57,300 bases of DNA from Fortiea sp. LEGE XX443 (GCF_015206815.1 NZ_JADEXZ010000032.1:1-57300); one strand, 5' to 3'. Shown: positions 19,139 through 27,978, counted from the stretch's first letter. Notes: generated by a model from the sequence alone, not told the origin. A program made the numbers and translations.

Positions 19139-19517
19139 TCGAGGACTGAGGCAAAAAGCCTCTCAAACTCTCATTCCTCTGTGACCTCTGTGTCTCTGTA
19201 TTTCGATTCTCCGTAATCTGTGCGTAAGTCCTGTCATACTCCAATTCAGCAACGCCAAAAAGCTTATAATACAGTTCAGTTAAGGCTAAAAACCCAAACT
19301 GGTAGAAGTTAAACTGGACTATTCCACCTGATCCACAGGCACATCATATAAAACCCCTAGCCTGGGGAGGGGGAAACAATCCATCAACAAACGGTGTATT
19401 TCTTGGGCCAGCAACCCATCAACTTTTCACGACTTGGTGGGCTAGTTTTAGCAACTTAAACTGGTAAGTCTTTAAATTTTTTACGAGCTACAATTAGGCC
19501 AGCTATTGAAATGACTT
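19139..19517. other. Spacer with repeat traces and the motif TGCGTAAGTCCT
   Basis: Holds a CTCTGTGACC TCTGTGTCTC repeat just after the cyanophycinase-like gene and the 12-mer TGCGTAAGTCCT at 19221-19232, which recurs at 45050 and 54257. A minus-strand remnant is listed separately at 19319-19426. The last 60 bases are the AT-rich leader of the SMI1/KNR4 gene. Confidence 0.5.
19319..19426 (-). pseudogene. Possible 3' gene remnant
   Basis: A short minus-strand frame (35 codons) ends in TAG at 19321-19319 and reads as protein-like text: GLLAQEIHRLLMDCFPLPRL, then GVLYDVPVDQVE. It is closed upstream by TGA at 19429-19427, and no start codon fits. It may be the leftover C-terminus of a lost gene; chance cannot be excluded. 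Family not recognised. Confidence 0.25.
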
Positions 19518-20102
19518 ATGTATACATGGCTTCCAAAAAAGGTCGAGCAAGCACAACAAGTATTAAAAGCTCGAAATGTTAAGCTAGGGTTCAAATTCAA
19601 TTCTCCTGCTAATCAGGGTGAAATTCAGCGATGTGAAGAAGAGCTTGGATTCATTCTGCCTGATAGTTATAAAGAATTTTTAAAATTCAGCAATGGAGCA
19701 AATCTTTTTTGCAACGATGAGCCAAGAGTTGAAATTACTTTACCCTGGTTCGCTGATAGCGGAATTCTAATTCAAAGCACGAGTACTATTGTTGCATTCA
19801 ATCAAAATCAAGATAAAGTCTATGTCGAGGATAATGGTGAGAAAAAGTATATTGCTTTCTGTTATTTAGGCTATTTAGCTACAGGCGATTTTTGCAGTTT
19901 TGATGTGACAACCAACGTCGATTCAGAGTACAAAGTACTCGATTGTCAACATGATTTCTCGTTTAAAGATTGGCAAGCAGAACACGTTATTGCCAACTCT
20001 TTTGAAGACTGGCTCATCAAAATCTTTGATGAAGTGATTTACAATAACAATCGTCCAGAATACTGGATTCCATCACCTTTACAAAAAGAATTTTCTCTGT
20101 AA
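19518..20102 (+). CDS. SMI1/KNR4 (SUKH) family protein
   Basis: A 194-residue protein with the SUKH signature: CEEELGFILPDSYKEFLKFSNGA at 34-56 (the helix and W/L-P-x-x-Y-K-x-F-L core), then an acidic aromatic middle. In bacteria this superfamily is best known as immunity proteins that neutralise secreted nuclease toxins, though some are housekeeping. No toxin, Rhs or secretion gene is adjacent, so it is an orphan here. It is convergent with ilvB, with the ends 107 bases apart. The start ATG at 19518 is chosen because the frame has no other early Met. Confidence 0.8.
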   Translation: MYTWLPKKVEQAQQVLKARNVKLGFKFNSPANQGEIQRCEEELGFILPDSYKEFLKFSNGANLFCNDEPRVEITLPWFADSGILIQSTSTIVAFNQNQDKVYVEDNGEKKYIAFCYLGYLATGDFCSFDVTTNVDSEYKVLDCQHDFSFKDWQAEHVIANSFEDWLIKIFDEVIYNNNRPEYWIPSPLQKEFSL

Positions 20103-20209
20103 ACAATGTGGTTGGACAAATCACAAAACATATGGACGTAGTGTAGGTAAGTCTTAAGTGGAGGAAGCCTCTATTGAAACTTCTCTCCACACGCAAGTAA
20201 CTTCCTAAT

Positions 20210-22108
20210 TTACAATTTAGTACCGCACTCCGCACAGAAGTTATGGTTAGGAGCATTTATAGTACCGCAATGACTACAACAAACTGGTTCTACGGAACTT
20301 TTTGGTGGTTGCTTGGGTAAGCCAACCATCTGCCCGTTGCTCTTCCCAGGAGCTACCATTGGATAGCAGTTTTCGTCTTTGGTGACGTTGATATTCAAGA
20401 TTACGGGGCTGTTATATGCCAACATTTGGGCGATCGCATCTTTTAATTCAGCACGTTCTTTCACTACAATGCCTTTGATGCCATAGGCTTGTGCTAACAA
20501 CTCAATATCTGGCATCCCGACTTCCATATTTGAGCAAGAGTAACGTTCGCCGTGGAAAGCTTGTTGCCACTGGCGTACCATTCCCTGCCAACCGTTGTTC
20601 ACAATTACAACCTTGACATTAATGCCATATTGTGCTGCTGTTCCCAATTCTTGTAAACACATTTGGAAACTAGCATCACCGCTGATACAGATAACTTCAT
20701 CATCTGGGAAGGCAACCTTTGCGCCAATCGCCGCAGGTAAACCAAAACCCATCGTTCCCAAACCAGCGCTGGAAATCCACCGCCGTGGCCCATTCTTGAG
20801 GAATTGGGCTGACCACATTTGATGCTGTCCCACATCTGTAGTGTAGAAAGCGTTGGGTGCTTGGCGACCAACTTCTACAATTGCTTCTTGGGGTGAGATG
20901 CTGTCGGGGTGTTGTGGCACTACTAGAGGATACTCTTCCCGCCAACGGTTAATTAAATTCAGCCATTCTTGGTTTTGGTTGGGTGTGGGTTTGACACTTG
21001 ATTGCTTGCAGCGCCGCAATAAGTCAACCAAGACGTTACGGACATCGCCAACAATGGGTACTTCAGGAATCCGGTTTTTGCCAACTTCCGCGGGGTCAAT
21101 GTCGATGTGGATAACTTTCGCGCGGGAGGCAAATTCATCTAATTTACCAGTTACGCGATCGTCAAATCTTGCGCCTACACAAATCAGCAAGTCACAATCA
21201 CTCACGGCAAAGTTAGCGTAGGCAGTGCCGTGCATCCCCAACATACCCAATGATAGAGGATGATGTTCGTCAAATGCCCCAATCCCCATCAATGTGGTGG
21301 TGACAGGAATGTGAAATAACTCAGCTAACTGTTTAACTTCTTCATGGGCGTTAGAGGCGATCGCACCACCACCAACATACAACAATGGGCGGCGACTTTC
21401 TTTAATTAACTGAATTGCCGCATTAATTTGGCGGGGATTTCCCTTCACAGTCGGGCGATATCCTGGCAACTTGACTACACCAGGCTCTATAGGTACGTAA
21501 TCAAATTCTTCAAAGGCTACATCTTTGGGGACATCAATTAAAACTGGCCCCGGTCTTCCCGTGCTGGCAATGTGGAAGGCTTCGGCGACAATTCGGGCCA
21601 TGTCTTTGGGATCGCGCACTACATAAGAGTGCTTGACTATGGGTAAAGTAATCCCGTAAATATCGGTTTCTTGAAACGCATCTGTACCGATCATTTTTCG
21701 GGGTACTTGTCCAGTTACCACCACCATCGGGATCGAGTCCATGTAAGCTGTAGCGATACCTGTTACCAAGTTTGTCGCCCCAGGGCCAGAAGTACCAAAG
21801 CACACTCCCACCTTCCCAGTAGCACGGGCGTAACCGTCTGCGGCGTGGGCTGCGCCTTGTTCATGCCTCACTAAAATGTGCTTTAGCGCACCAGTTGATT
21901 CTACTTTGTAGAGGTCGTCATAAATTGGTAGAATTGCGCCGCCAGGATAACCAAAAATATATTCAACTCCGTGGCGTAGGAGGCTGTCAAGTAAGGCAAA
22001 ACCACCAGTTGCCCGTTTGGGTGTCACAACTGACGATTGAGAACCTGTAGAATGGCTTTGATTCTCGGTTTTTGGGGGACTAATGGGGGAAGGCAAGCTC
22101 AAGGTCAC
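20210..22108 (-). CDS. ilvB: Acetolactate synthase large subunit with C-terminal zinc ribbon
   Basis: Thiamine-diphosphate enzyme for the first common step of branched-chain amino acid synthesis (two pyruvate to acetolactate, or pyruvate plus ketobutyrate). The catalytic Glu is E83 in [17 protein letters not shown]; the ThDP/Mg motif runs [15 protein letters not shown] ... [12 protein letters not shown]. The N-terminus has a 30-residue Ser/Pro-rich leader. The unusual part is the last 25 residues: two CxxC pairs (Cys611/614 and Cys625/628) forming a zinc-ribbon-like tail after a polar linker ([10 protein letters not shown]). The body is of normal length, so this is an added module. The regulatory small subunit (ilvN) is not in the window. 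Confidence 0.96.
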   Translation of the reverse strand: MTLSLPSPISPPKTENQSHSTGSQSSVVTPKRATGGFALLDSLLRHGVEYIFGYPGGAILPIYDDLYKVESTGALKHILVRHEQGAAHAADGYARATGKVGVCFGTSGPGATNLVTGIATAYMDSIPMVVVTGQVPRKMIGTDAFQETDIYGITLPIVKHSYVVRDPKDMARIVAEAFHIASTGRPGPVLIDVPKDVAFEEFDYVPIEPGVVKLPGYRPTVKGNPRQINAAIQLIKESRRPLLYVGGGAIASNAHEEVKQLAELFHIPVTTTLMGIGAFDEHHPLSLGMLGMHGTAYANFAVSDCDLLICVGARFDDRVTGKLDEFASRAKVIHIDIDPAEVGKNRIPEVPIVGDVRNVLVDLLRRCKQSSVKPTPNQNQEWLNLINRWREEYPLVVPQHPDSISPQEAIVEVGRQAPNAFYTTDVGQHQMWSAQFLKNGPRRWISSAGLGTMGFGLPAAIGAKVAFPDDEVICISGDASFQMCLQELGTAAQYGINVKVVIVNNGWQGMVRQWQQAFHGERYSCSNMEVGMPDIELLAQAYGIKGIVVKERAELKDAIAQMLAYNSPVILNINVTKDENCYPMVAPGKSNGQMVGLPKQPPKSSVEPVCCSHCGTINAPNHNFCAECGTKL

Positions 22109-22299
22109 GGTCGAACCTCAGATAATAGCTAAGTTAACGCTGAAATTCTGTAGTTAAGATTTCATTTTAATTGAAAAGTTAGATTAAATGCTTATAAATT
22201 TTAAATATAAGTCAGAGGATAGAAGTAATAAGTAAATAAATCTGTTGGCGATCGCTATTTTTGAAAATCGTTTTAGGCTAAGTTTGAGAAAAATTATTA

Positions 22300-22423
22300 A
22301 ACCACAGAGGAGCCAGTTGTGTGGTGAGGTAGCGCGGTCTTGGGGGTTTCTCCCATGAGCGACTGCCGAAAGGGTTTCCCGACTTGAGCAAACTGGCGTA
22401 GCGCAGAGAACACAGAGGTAAAA
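22300..22423. repeat. Composite dispersed repeat, one element nested in another
   Basis: Flanking pieces ACCACAGAGG and GCAGAGAACACAGAGG belong to the common ...CACAGAGG... dispersed repeat; between them an insert of about 85 bases begins GCCAGTTG and ends AACTGGCG, inverted termini that are shared with the insert near 24761-24803. It occupies most of the 22109-22470 spacer between ilvB and the MFS gene, where no gene is seen. Confidence 0.6.
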
Positions 22424-22470
22424 CTGACTATCTTCCATCATAAACAACTCAACCAGTGTGAGGCGGCTAA

Positions 22471-23736
22471 TTAAATCACATCTTGGAGAACTCGGCGGGT
22501 GTTTTGCCACGCCCAAACCCCAACAGTAGCCACAACAATGCTCATACCGACTAAGACAACACGTAAGCCGAGAAAGTCAGTTAATGGGCCAGTAATGGCT
22601 AAAGGTACTGATAAAGCAATGTTGACAGCGTGGTTTTGAAACCCAAATACTTTGCCATACATGCTTGGCGGTGTTTGCTGTTGAATTAAGGTTTGCATGG
22701 GTACGCCAATTAAAGAAGCGCCTATGCCTAACAATGCACACAGTCCCAAGGCTAAGAATAAATTATGGGTAAATGTGAATACACCCAAAACGATCGCCAT
22801 TGCCAAAAATCCTATTAAAGGTAAGGGCTTATGATGCAATTTATCACCCCAGTGACCTAATATACCTGCACCACTGACCATCCCTACCCCTGCTGCTGCC
22901 AAGAAAAAGCCAAATTGTTGTTCTTTTAGGCCAAAATCGGCGGCTAATCTAATTGCCAACACCATTAATGCTGCGAATACGCAATACAAAGTGGTTAATT
23001 GCAGCATGGCATTCAAGATTAAGCGATTTTTCTTGAGATAACGCACACCTTCTTTAAAATCGGCTGCCGGATTAATTAATGAGCGAATATCGTTTGTTGA
23101 GGTGTGTTCGCTTCTAAAATTAATCGGTTGTATTGCCAAGCTAGACAAGAGGTATAAACCGCCTACTACTATTTCTTGTCCAGAGTTTTCACCAAAAGCG
23201 GTTTTTGCCAAACTTAGTATTGGTTCTCCGATTGCAAAACCAACAATCAAAGCTCCCATCATGGTACTGCTATAAAGCGCATTGGCCGCCATAAAATTTT
23301 CTTTGCGGACTAAAACCGGAATCGCCGCTTGTTCTGCTGGTGCAAAAAACTGCGCCAATGTGGAAATCGCAAAGGTCAAGATCAGTAAAATGAAGAAATT
23401 CTGTGGCAAAAATGCGATTAGCAGTGTCAGTATGGCTTGTACAAGGTTAGAACCGACTAACACCAGCTTTTTAGAAAAGCGATCTACAAAAATGCCCCCA
23501 GCAGAACCAAATAAAATTGCTGGTAATGTGAATGCCACCATCAAAGTCGAGTACATCGAGTTTTCTGCTAACCCTGGTGGCGGTGAGTAGTTTTCTAATA
23601 AAGCAATCATTAACACAAAGAAAACTTTATCTCCTAACTGGGACAATAACAGTCCAATCCACAGGAGCATGAAACTACGGTTTTTTAGCAGTGCGCTAAA
23701 CCCATTATTAATAGCAGCAGGTTCAGTTGGAAACAT
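22471..23736 (-). CDS. Major facilitator superfamily transporter
   Basis: A 421-residue membrane protein with about 12 predicted helices; the loop after helix 2 reads GGIFVDRFSKK, the MFS G-x-x-x-D-R-x-x-R/K signature. The layout with N-terminal FALLKNRSFMLLW-like start fits the MFS_3/EntS-like exporter group, which move small molecules or siderophores out. Substrate unknown; no biosynthesis genes nearby. It lies alone on the minus strand. The sequence just upstream of the start carries a run of G-rich heptamers (23785-23813). Confidence 0.88.
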   Translation of the reverse strand: MFPTEPAAINNGFSALLKNRSFMLLWIGLLLSQLGDKVFFVLMIALLENYSPPPGLAENSMYSTLMVAFTLPAILFGSAGGIFVDRFSKKLVLVGSNLVQAILTLLIAFLPQNFFILLILTFAISTLAQFFAPAEQAAIPVLVRKENFMAANALYSSTMMGALIVGFAIGEPILSLAKTAFGENSGQEIVVGGLYLLSSLAIQPINFRSEHTSTNDIRSLINPAADFKEGVRYLKKNRLILNAMLQLTTLYCVFAALMVLAIRLAADFGLKEQQFGFFLAAAGVGMVSGAGILGHWGDKLHHKPLPLIGFLAMAIVLGVFTFTHNLFLALGLCALLGIGASLIGVPMQTLIQQQTPPSMYGKVFGFQNHAVNIALSVPLAITGPLTDFLGLRVVLVGMSIVVATVGVWAWQNTRRVLQDVI

Positions 23737-23780
23737 CAGTTACTTAGTGATAACGACTAGGGTAGATGGGGCAGTTAGGA

Positions 23781-23813
23781 AGCAGGGGAGCAGGGAGCAG
23801 GGGAGCAGGGGGA
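23781..23813. repeat. G-rich heptameric tandem repeat
   Basis: Four to five near copies of GGAGCAG/GGGAGCA lie between the MFS gene and the 3' end of the next minus-strand gene. The same family, in inverted form, makes both ends of the contig and a run near 30610. Confidence 0.75.
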
Positions 23814-23882
23814 TTTCTCATCCTGCCTCTTGTTTCTTCTATTTCTCACTCCTGTTTGCCTGTACTGTTTTCCGGAGTATTT

Positions 23883-24449
23883 TTATTCATAGCGTTTTAC
23901 CAATAAATGCAAAAACTCGGCAGCAGTCAAGCGCATTTGTTGGGAAGAAAACCCACAATAAGAGTCTACCCACCAACCTTGCACAGTTTGGGGCGATCGC
24001 CACATAGATAGATGGTCTACTGCTGGTTCTGCGTAAAAATTATTATGCCCACTACCCAGTAACGAGGAACTCCAATGTGTAAAATAATCGTGGCTCAGGC
24101 GATGAATGGGAAAATTGCCCCATAAAGGCACACCCCACCCATCTATAGCAATAAAGGCTTTGACTTGTCCTCCTAAGATTTGCCAATTCCATGCGGCGAC
24201 TATTGCTCCTAGCACTCCCGCACTGAAGCTAATAAATATAACTGGTGAGTCTTGGGGATTGGGGAGGCGATCGCTCAAAAACTGCATAATGTGAGGCGCG
24301 GATAAAGCCAAAACACCTCGTCCCGGAAAAACCATTGTCTTGGCTATATTTTGACTGCTTGAGCTATCAGCGCCTACATCTAACCAGTCTGAAATAAAGC
24401 TGTCAGTTAATTCTGGCTCATGGATTCCAGGGCAAACAATGATCCTCAT
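23883..24449 (-). CDS. Small alpha/beta-hydrolase-like protein, 188 aa
   Basis: Begins MRIIVCPGIHEP and has VIFISFSAGVLGAIVA near 94-107, where SFSAG sits as the nucleophile elbow (S/G-x-S-x-G) after a hydrophobic strand. Two further conserved-looking patches, AIDGWGVPLWGNFPIHRLSHD and VDHLSMWRSP, offer a possible acid and His. It is short for an alpha/beta hydrolase and lacks a lid. Function unknown; possibly a cyanobacteria-specific esterase-like protein. It is 146 bases upstream of the MFS gene on the same strand, so co-transcription is possible. Confidence 0.65.
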   Translation of the reverse strand: MRIIVCPGIHEPELTDSFISDWLDVGADSSSSQNIAKTMVFPGRGVLALSAPHIMQFLSDRLPNPQDSPVIFISFSAGVLGAIVAAWNWQILGGQVKAFIAIDGWGVPLWGNFPIHRLSHDYFTHWSSSLLGSGHNNFYAEPAVDHLSMWRSPQTVQGWWVDSYCGFSSQQMRLTAAEFLHLLVKRYE

Positions 24450-24991
24450 TTATCTTTAGGTCATAACAACTTTCACGCTCTGATTATTGTGTTTTTTGTA
24501 TTTAAGTAGACTTTTAAGTTAAGTATTTATACGTATATTAAAAGCTGTAGAAGCTACTTTAATATCGAAATTTCGTGAAATTTTCGTTTAGTTACAATTT
24601 AAGTATTTTCTCTATGATACTAAAAAAATATTTTGCCATACTCATTATCCAGTCGTAACCCTAAGTAACGCCGTGTGCAACTTTCTCTCAAACCTAACCC
24701 CCAACCCCTTCCCTTGCCGGGAAGGGGAGTAATAATTAAAGCCTCTCTCCTGGCAGGGGAGCCAGTGCGTTGCGGGGGTTCCCCTCGTTGTAGCAACTGG
24801 CGTGAGAGGTTTGGAGAGGGGTTTCAAGAATAAGTCACACATCGCGTTAAGTATGTCTTTTGAAGTATTGTTATTAATTTTCTGGTGATCCTATCCCCCT
24901 GGAAGGGATAATGACTTATGATTCAGAGAATAATAGAGCTACTACTTAGCTCGTTTTGCTCCTTACTCTGATTTCTATCGAGGAATTTACT
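24450..24991. repeat. Spacer with composite repeat, one element nested in another
   Basis: From about 24685 to 24838 runs the common repeat CCTAACCCCCAACCCC ... GAGAGGTTTGGAGAGGGGTT. It is interrupted at about 24761-24803 by an insert that starts GCCAGTGCG and ends CAACTGGCG. The rest is AT-rich leader without a gene. The ribosome site GAGGA at 24979-24983 belongs to the next gene. Confidence 0.65.
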
Positions 24992-26110
24992 GTGGTTGCT
25001 ACGCCAGAAAAACTGCAATCTACCCACGAGCATCTACCAAGTCAAGATCGTGTAGCTGTATTGCTCATGGGTTATGGTGAAGTCGAAAGCTACGAAGATT
25101 TCGCCAATTATAACGAACAGGCTTTAAATTTACTGACAGCAAAATTCGCACCAGTCCCAACTTGGATTTACCCTCCCCTAGCAAAGCTTTTGGCGTTATT
25201 TGATCGCCATGAATGGGGTCATACACACCACGATTTCATTTCACCACACAACGCCATATTTGAACAGCAACGAGCCGGAATTGAGCAGAATTTACAGGCT
25301 AAGTGGGGCGATCGCATTCAAGTTTTCAAAGCTTTTAACTTCTGTGCGCCGTTTCTTCCCAAGCAAGTTTTAGCAGAAATCCACAACCAAGGGTTTGACA
25401 AGCTGCTAATTTACCCATTGTTGGTTGTAGATTCGATTTTTACAAGTGGAATTGCGATCGAGCAAGTTAATAATGCGCTATCTGAGATGGCTGGTGGCGA
25501 AGAACATTGGGTTAAAGGACAGCGTTACATTCCTTCCTTCTATAACGAACCAGCCTACATTGATTTGATGGCGCATCTGGTTGAGGAGAAAATCAACGCT
25601 GACTTAGCCGCAACTTACCTACCTTCTCAAATCGGTATCGTGTTAATGAATCACGGTTGTCCTCACAAAGCTAAAGGCTTCACATCTGGGATTACTGAAA
25701 GTCAAGCACTATACGATTTAGTTAGAGATAAATTGATTAACCACTATCCCTTAATTTCGGTGGGTTGGTTGAATCACGATACACCTCTGATTGACTGGAC
25801 ACAGCCAAACGCCGAACAAGCTGCCAAAAACTTAATTCAATTAGGTGCGAAAATAGTAATATTCATGCCCATTGGTTTTGCTACAGAAAACCACGAAACT
25901 CTGTTAGATGTCCACCACATTATTCATGCTTTAGAAAAGCAATATTCCAATGTGAATTATGTGCAGATGGCTTGTGTTAACGACAATGAAAAATTTTTGG
26001 TAATGGCCGCAGAATGGGCAAATCCTCATATTGCAGAGTTGTTGTCAGAGGAAGCTTTAGCAGTTAATCCCCACATTACTGAACATCATCACCACCACCA
26101 TCATCATTAA
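24992..26110 (+). CDS. Ferrochelatase-family protein with poly-His C-terminus
   Basis: About 372 residues from GTG 24992, chosen because GAGGA lies 8 bases before it; the frame is open to a TTG at 24956. The C-terminal half carries ferrochelatase landmarks: LMNHGCP (His221) and PIGFATENHETL (Glu302), the metal-binding and proton-relay residues of the protohaem-forming family. The N-terminal half is diverged (LLMGYGEVESYEDF; FDRHEWGHTHHDF). It lacks the chlorophyll-binding tail of the usual cyanobacterial HemH and instead ends in HHHHHHHH. It is probably a second, specialised chelatase or tetrapyrrole/metal-handling paralog. Which metal or porphyrin it uses is not shown. The haem-pathway genes are not beside it. 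Confidence 0.75.
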   Translation: MVATPEKLQSTHEHLPSQDRVAVLLMGYGEVESYEDFANYNEQALNLLTAKFAPVPTWIYPPLAKLLALFDRHEWGHTHHDFISPHNAIFEQQRAGIEQNLQAKWGDRIQVFKAFNFCAPFLPKQVLAEIHNQGFDKLLIYPLLVVDSIFTSGIAIEQVNNALSEMAGGEEHWVKGQRYIPSFYNEPAYIDLMAHLVEEKINADLAATYLPSQIGIVLMNHGCPHKAKGFTSGITESQALYDLVRDKLINHYPLISVGWLNHDTPLIDWTQPNAEQAAKNLIQLGAKIVIFMPIGFATENHETLLDVHHIIHALEKQYSNVNYVQMACVNDNEKFLVMAAEWANPHIAELLSEEALAVNPHITEHHHHHHHH

Positions 26111-26118
26111 ATAAATTA

Positions 26119-26140
26119 GGTGGGCAAAGTTTTGCCCACC
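26119..26140. terminator. Hairpin between convergent genes
   Basis: GGTGGGCAAA and TTTGCCCACC form a perfect 10-bp stem with a 2-base centre, located 9 bases after the chelatase stop and before the end of the minus-strand gene at 26171. A related copy (GGTGGGCAAAATGCC...) lies at 27028-27049 after the Rieske gene, so it is a dispersed repeat that probably also ends transcription. Confidence 0.6.
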
Positions 26141-26170
26141 CTACAGATAATGCTAATCATCTCAACAAAA

Positions 26171-26431
26171 TTACGCATGAAGATTAGCTTGTTCTTGTAA
26201 CCAAGAATCTACAGGTTGTCCATCTTTACGACGCAATTCAATTTCCACTGCTATGACTTCTTTGGAACCAGGAGGAGCAGGTTTTTGATGGAAAATTATA
26301 TCGTAATCTAATGGATTTTGATTGCGTTCTTTAAGCCATTCCTGGACTTTGGTTGTAGCAAAAAATGATTGCCCTTGGTCAAACATCCGAGTAATCTGCA
26401 TTTGTAGGGTGTAGGGATTTATACGACTCAT
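26171..26431 (-). CDS. Conserved-looking small protein, 86 aa
   Basis: I do not recognise a named family. It begins MSRINPYTLQMQITRMFDQ, is soluble and charged, and has an alternating pattern in the second half (VEIELRRKDGQPVD) suggesting a small alpha/beta fold. Composition and the absence of stops support coding. Single gene on the minus strand, divergent from the Rieske gene at 26650; the 218-base region between holds a dispersed repeat (26514-26560). Confidence 0.6.
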   Translation of the reverse strand: MSRINPYTLQMQITRMFDQGQSFFATTKVQEWLKERNQNPLDYDIIFHQKPAPPGSKEVIAVEIELRRKDGQPVDSWLQEQANLHA

Positions 26432-26513
26432 TTTTTACGACCTTTGTAAAATAGTTTAAAGTTAATATATTGCCTACTATATGTTATACTATAAGGCTTG
26501 AATTTAAGCTATG

Positions 26514-26560
26514 CCTTCGGCAACGTCTTCTCTACGAGACGCTGCGCGAACGACGATCGC
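26514..26560. repeat. Small dispersed repeat
   Basis: The string GCCTTCGGCAACGTCTTC followed by TCTACGAGACGCTGCGCG is GC-rich against an AT-rich spacer and has an internal inverted piece (TCTACGAGA / near 30697 TCTCGTAGAGA is related). It is of the kind scattered through Nostoc-type genomes. Confidence 0.55.
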
Positions 26561-26649
26561 ACCATATTGACAATCATAATCGCACCAATACGCACTAGGG
26601 TCACAATTGCGGGAAACTGAAAACAGATCCATTAAACAAGGAGAACCTA

Positions 26650-27006
26650 ATGGGCTGGACTAAAGTTATTGCTGCTGATGCACTTACCCCTGGTGCTAGA
26701 GAAGTTGTGAATGTTGGCAAGCGAAAAATTCTCTTATTAAATCACCAAAATGAATTATATGCGGTGGATAATGTTTGCCCTCATTTAAAATTACCTCTCA
26801 AGGGTGGTAAAATTGAGGATGGCGCGATCGTTTGTCCGACTCATCGCAGCGCCTTTGATTTACGTACCGGACAGGTAAATAATTGGTGTCCCTGGCCACC
26901 TGGAATCGGTAAAGTATTGTCAATGATTTCACAACAAAAAACACTACCGGTTTTTCCTGTGCGCGTGGAAGAAGGCAGTATTTGGATTGATGTAGAAGAT
27001 AACTAA
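26650..27006 (+). CDS. Rieske [2Fe-2S] ferredoxin-like protein
   Basis: A 118-residue soluble protein that is a single Rieske domain. The cluster ligands are Cys43 and His45 in CPHLKLPL and Cys62 and His65 in CPTHRSAF, with normal spacing. Such proteins shuttle electrons to oxygenases or act in small redox steps; it is not the membrane Rieske of cytochrome b6f, as there is no N-terminal helix. AAGGAG stands 9 bases before the ATG. Partner unknown. Confidence 0.93.
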   Translation: MGWTKVIAADALTPGAREVVNVGKRKILLLNHQNELYAVDNVCPHLKLPLKGGKIEDGAIVCPTHRSAFDLRTGQVNNWCPWPPGIGKVLSMISQQKTLPVFPVRVEEGSIWIDVEDN

Positions 27007-27027
27007 GTTTTTTAATTGGATTAATTG

Positions 27028-27049
27028 GGTGGGCAAAATGCCTACCCTA
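27028..27049. repeat. Dispersed GGTGGGCA hairpin, second copy
   Basis: GGTGGGCAAAATGCCTACC lies 22 bases after the Rieske stop, forming an imperfect stem like the perfect one at 26119-26140. It may end the Rieske transcript. Confidence 0.5.
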
Positions 27050-27235
27050 CCTACAAAGTATATATGGACAGAAATGTTACCTATAATTACATAAAGGCTC
27101 CATTCATAGTATTTTGAGGGAAAATTATAAATGTAGGAAGCAAAGGCTAGATAGAAAATTAACCTCTGTTTCTCAACAAAAAACAAAGTTCAGCGCCTCA
27201 AGTGCCTTTGCCAAGATAGCAAATGGAGGTGTCCT

Positions 27236-27349
27236 ATGTTTAACGATTTTCCACTCTCTGACCCTACAACTTACCTCATTGTTAAACTTGCCGCACTGAT
27301 TTTAGCACTACTACTTTTAATGATAGTTTATGCGGCTCCAGCCGTGTAA
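27236..27349 (+). CDS. Single-span membrane miniprotein, 37 aa
   Basis: Too short for usual ORF cut-offs. GGAGGT stands 5 bases before the ATG. The peptide is MFNDFPLSDPTTYLIVKLAA followed by a leucine-rich helix to the end: one membrane span of about 20 residues. Size and form match the miniproteins of cyanobacterial photosynthetic or NDH-1 complexes, but I cannot match it to a named subunit. It ends 38 bases before the next gene's start, so the two may be co-transcribed. Confidence 0.6.
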   Translation: MFNDFPLSDPTTYLIVKLAALILALLLLMIVYAAPAV

Positions 27350-27386
27350 AGAAAAGCCAGTCTCTCAGAAATTTATAGGTGAGATT

Positions 27387-27971
27387 ATGCTGAAAATGAG
27401 CAATTTCTTACCACTGGCTGGAATCTGTGCAACGTTATTAGCAGGTTCGCTAGTTTCCAATAAATCTCTTCTTGCTCAAAACTTTCGGCTTGCAAATCAA
27501 CCAGTAAATATTGCCAGTTTAGCAAATGGTAACTACCAGCTTTGTAGTCAACCTGATCCCAAAGATTGGCGCGATGGCGCTGGAGTTTGTTTTAATTTTA
27601 GTAAAAATGGAAATCGTGTTAATGGCTATTATGGCTATCCCCACTCTGATCAATTTATTTGTGTTCGTGGGATAGTAGATGGCGATGCCTACAGCAACCC
27701 CAGAGTGGAACGCATTACTGGTGAAGGTTTAGCTATAGTGTGGGATAATCTTCAGTTAAAAAATACACCTGAACCTGCTGAATTTAAGTGGGATTCAGAA
27801 GGACATTTAACACTTAGTCAGGGTAATATCCTCAATACCATTAATGCTGACGAGGATGGTGCTAAGTGGATTTTGTACCGCAAGGCTTCACTAAATCTTC
27901 AGGGATTTTACCAATACAATCGCCCTCGCATGACACCAGTCTCTCAATTGTGTCAGTGGAGTTCCCAGTAG
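27387..27971 (+). CDS. Secreted hypothetical protein, 194 aa
   Basis: From ATG 27387 (AGGTGAG is 6 bases upstream) the protein starts with MLKMSNFLPLAGICATLLAG, a signal peptide with likely cleavage after LLAQN. The mature part has four Cys (LCSQP, GVCFNF, FICVRG, QLCQW), which suggests disulfides in the periplasm, and beta-rich text. An upstream in-frame ATG at 27330 overlaps the miniprotein and is unlikely. Family not recognised. Confidence 0.7.
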   Translation: MLKMSNFLPLAGICATLLAGSLVSNKSLLAQNFRLANQPVNIASLANGNYQLCSQPDPKDWRDGAGVCFNFSKNGNRVNGYYGYPHSDQFICVRGIVDGDAYSNPRVERITGEGLAIVWDNLQLKNTPEPAEFKWDSEGHLTLSQGNILNTINADEDGAKWILYRKASLNLQGFYQYNRPRMTPVSQLCQWSSQ

Positions 27972-27978
27972 CGATTGA

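Noticed and set aside
26087-26110. His8 codons as a possible cloning tag
   Set aside because: Codons are mixed CAT/CAC, the tail follows native text and flanks are normal cyanobacterial spacer; a natural His-rich tail is simpler.
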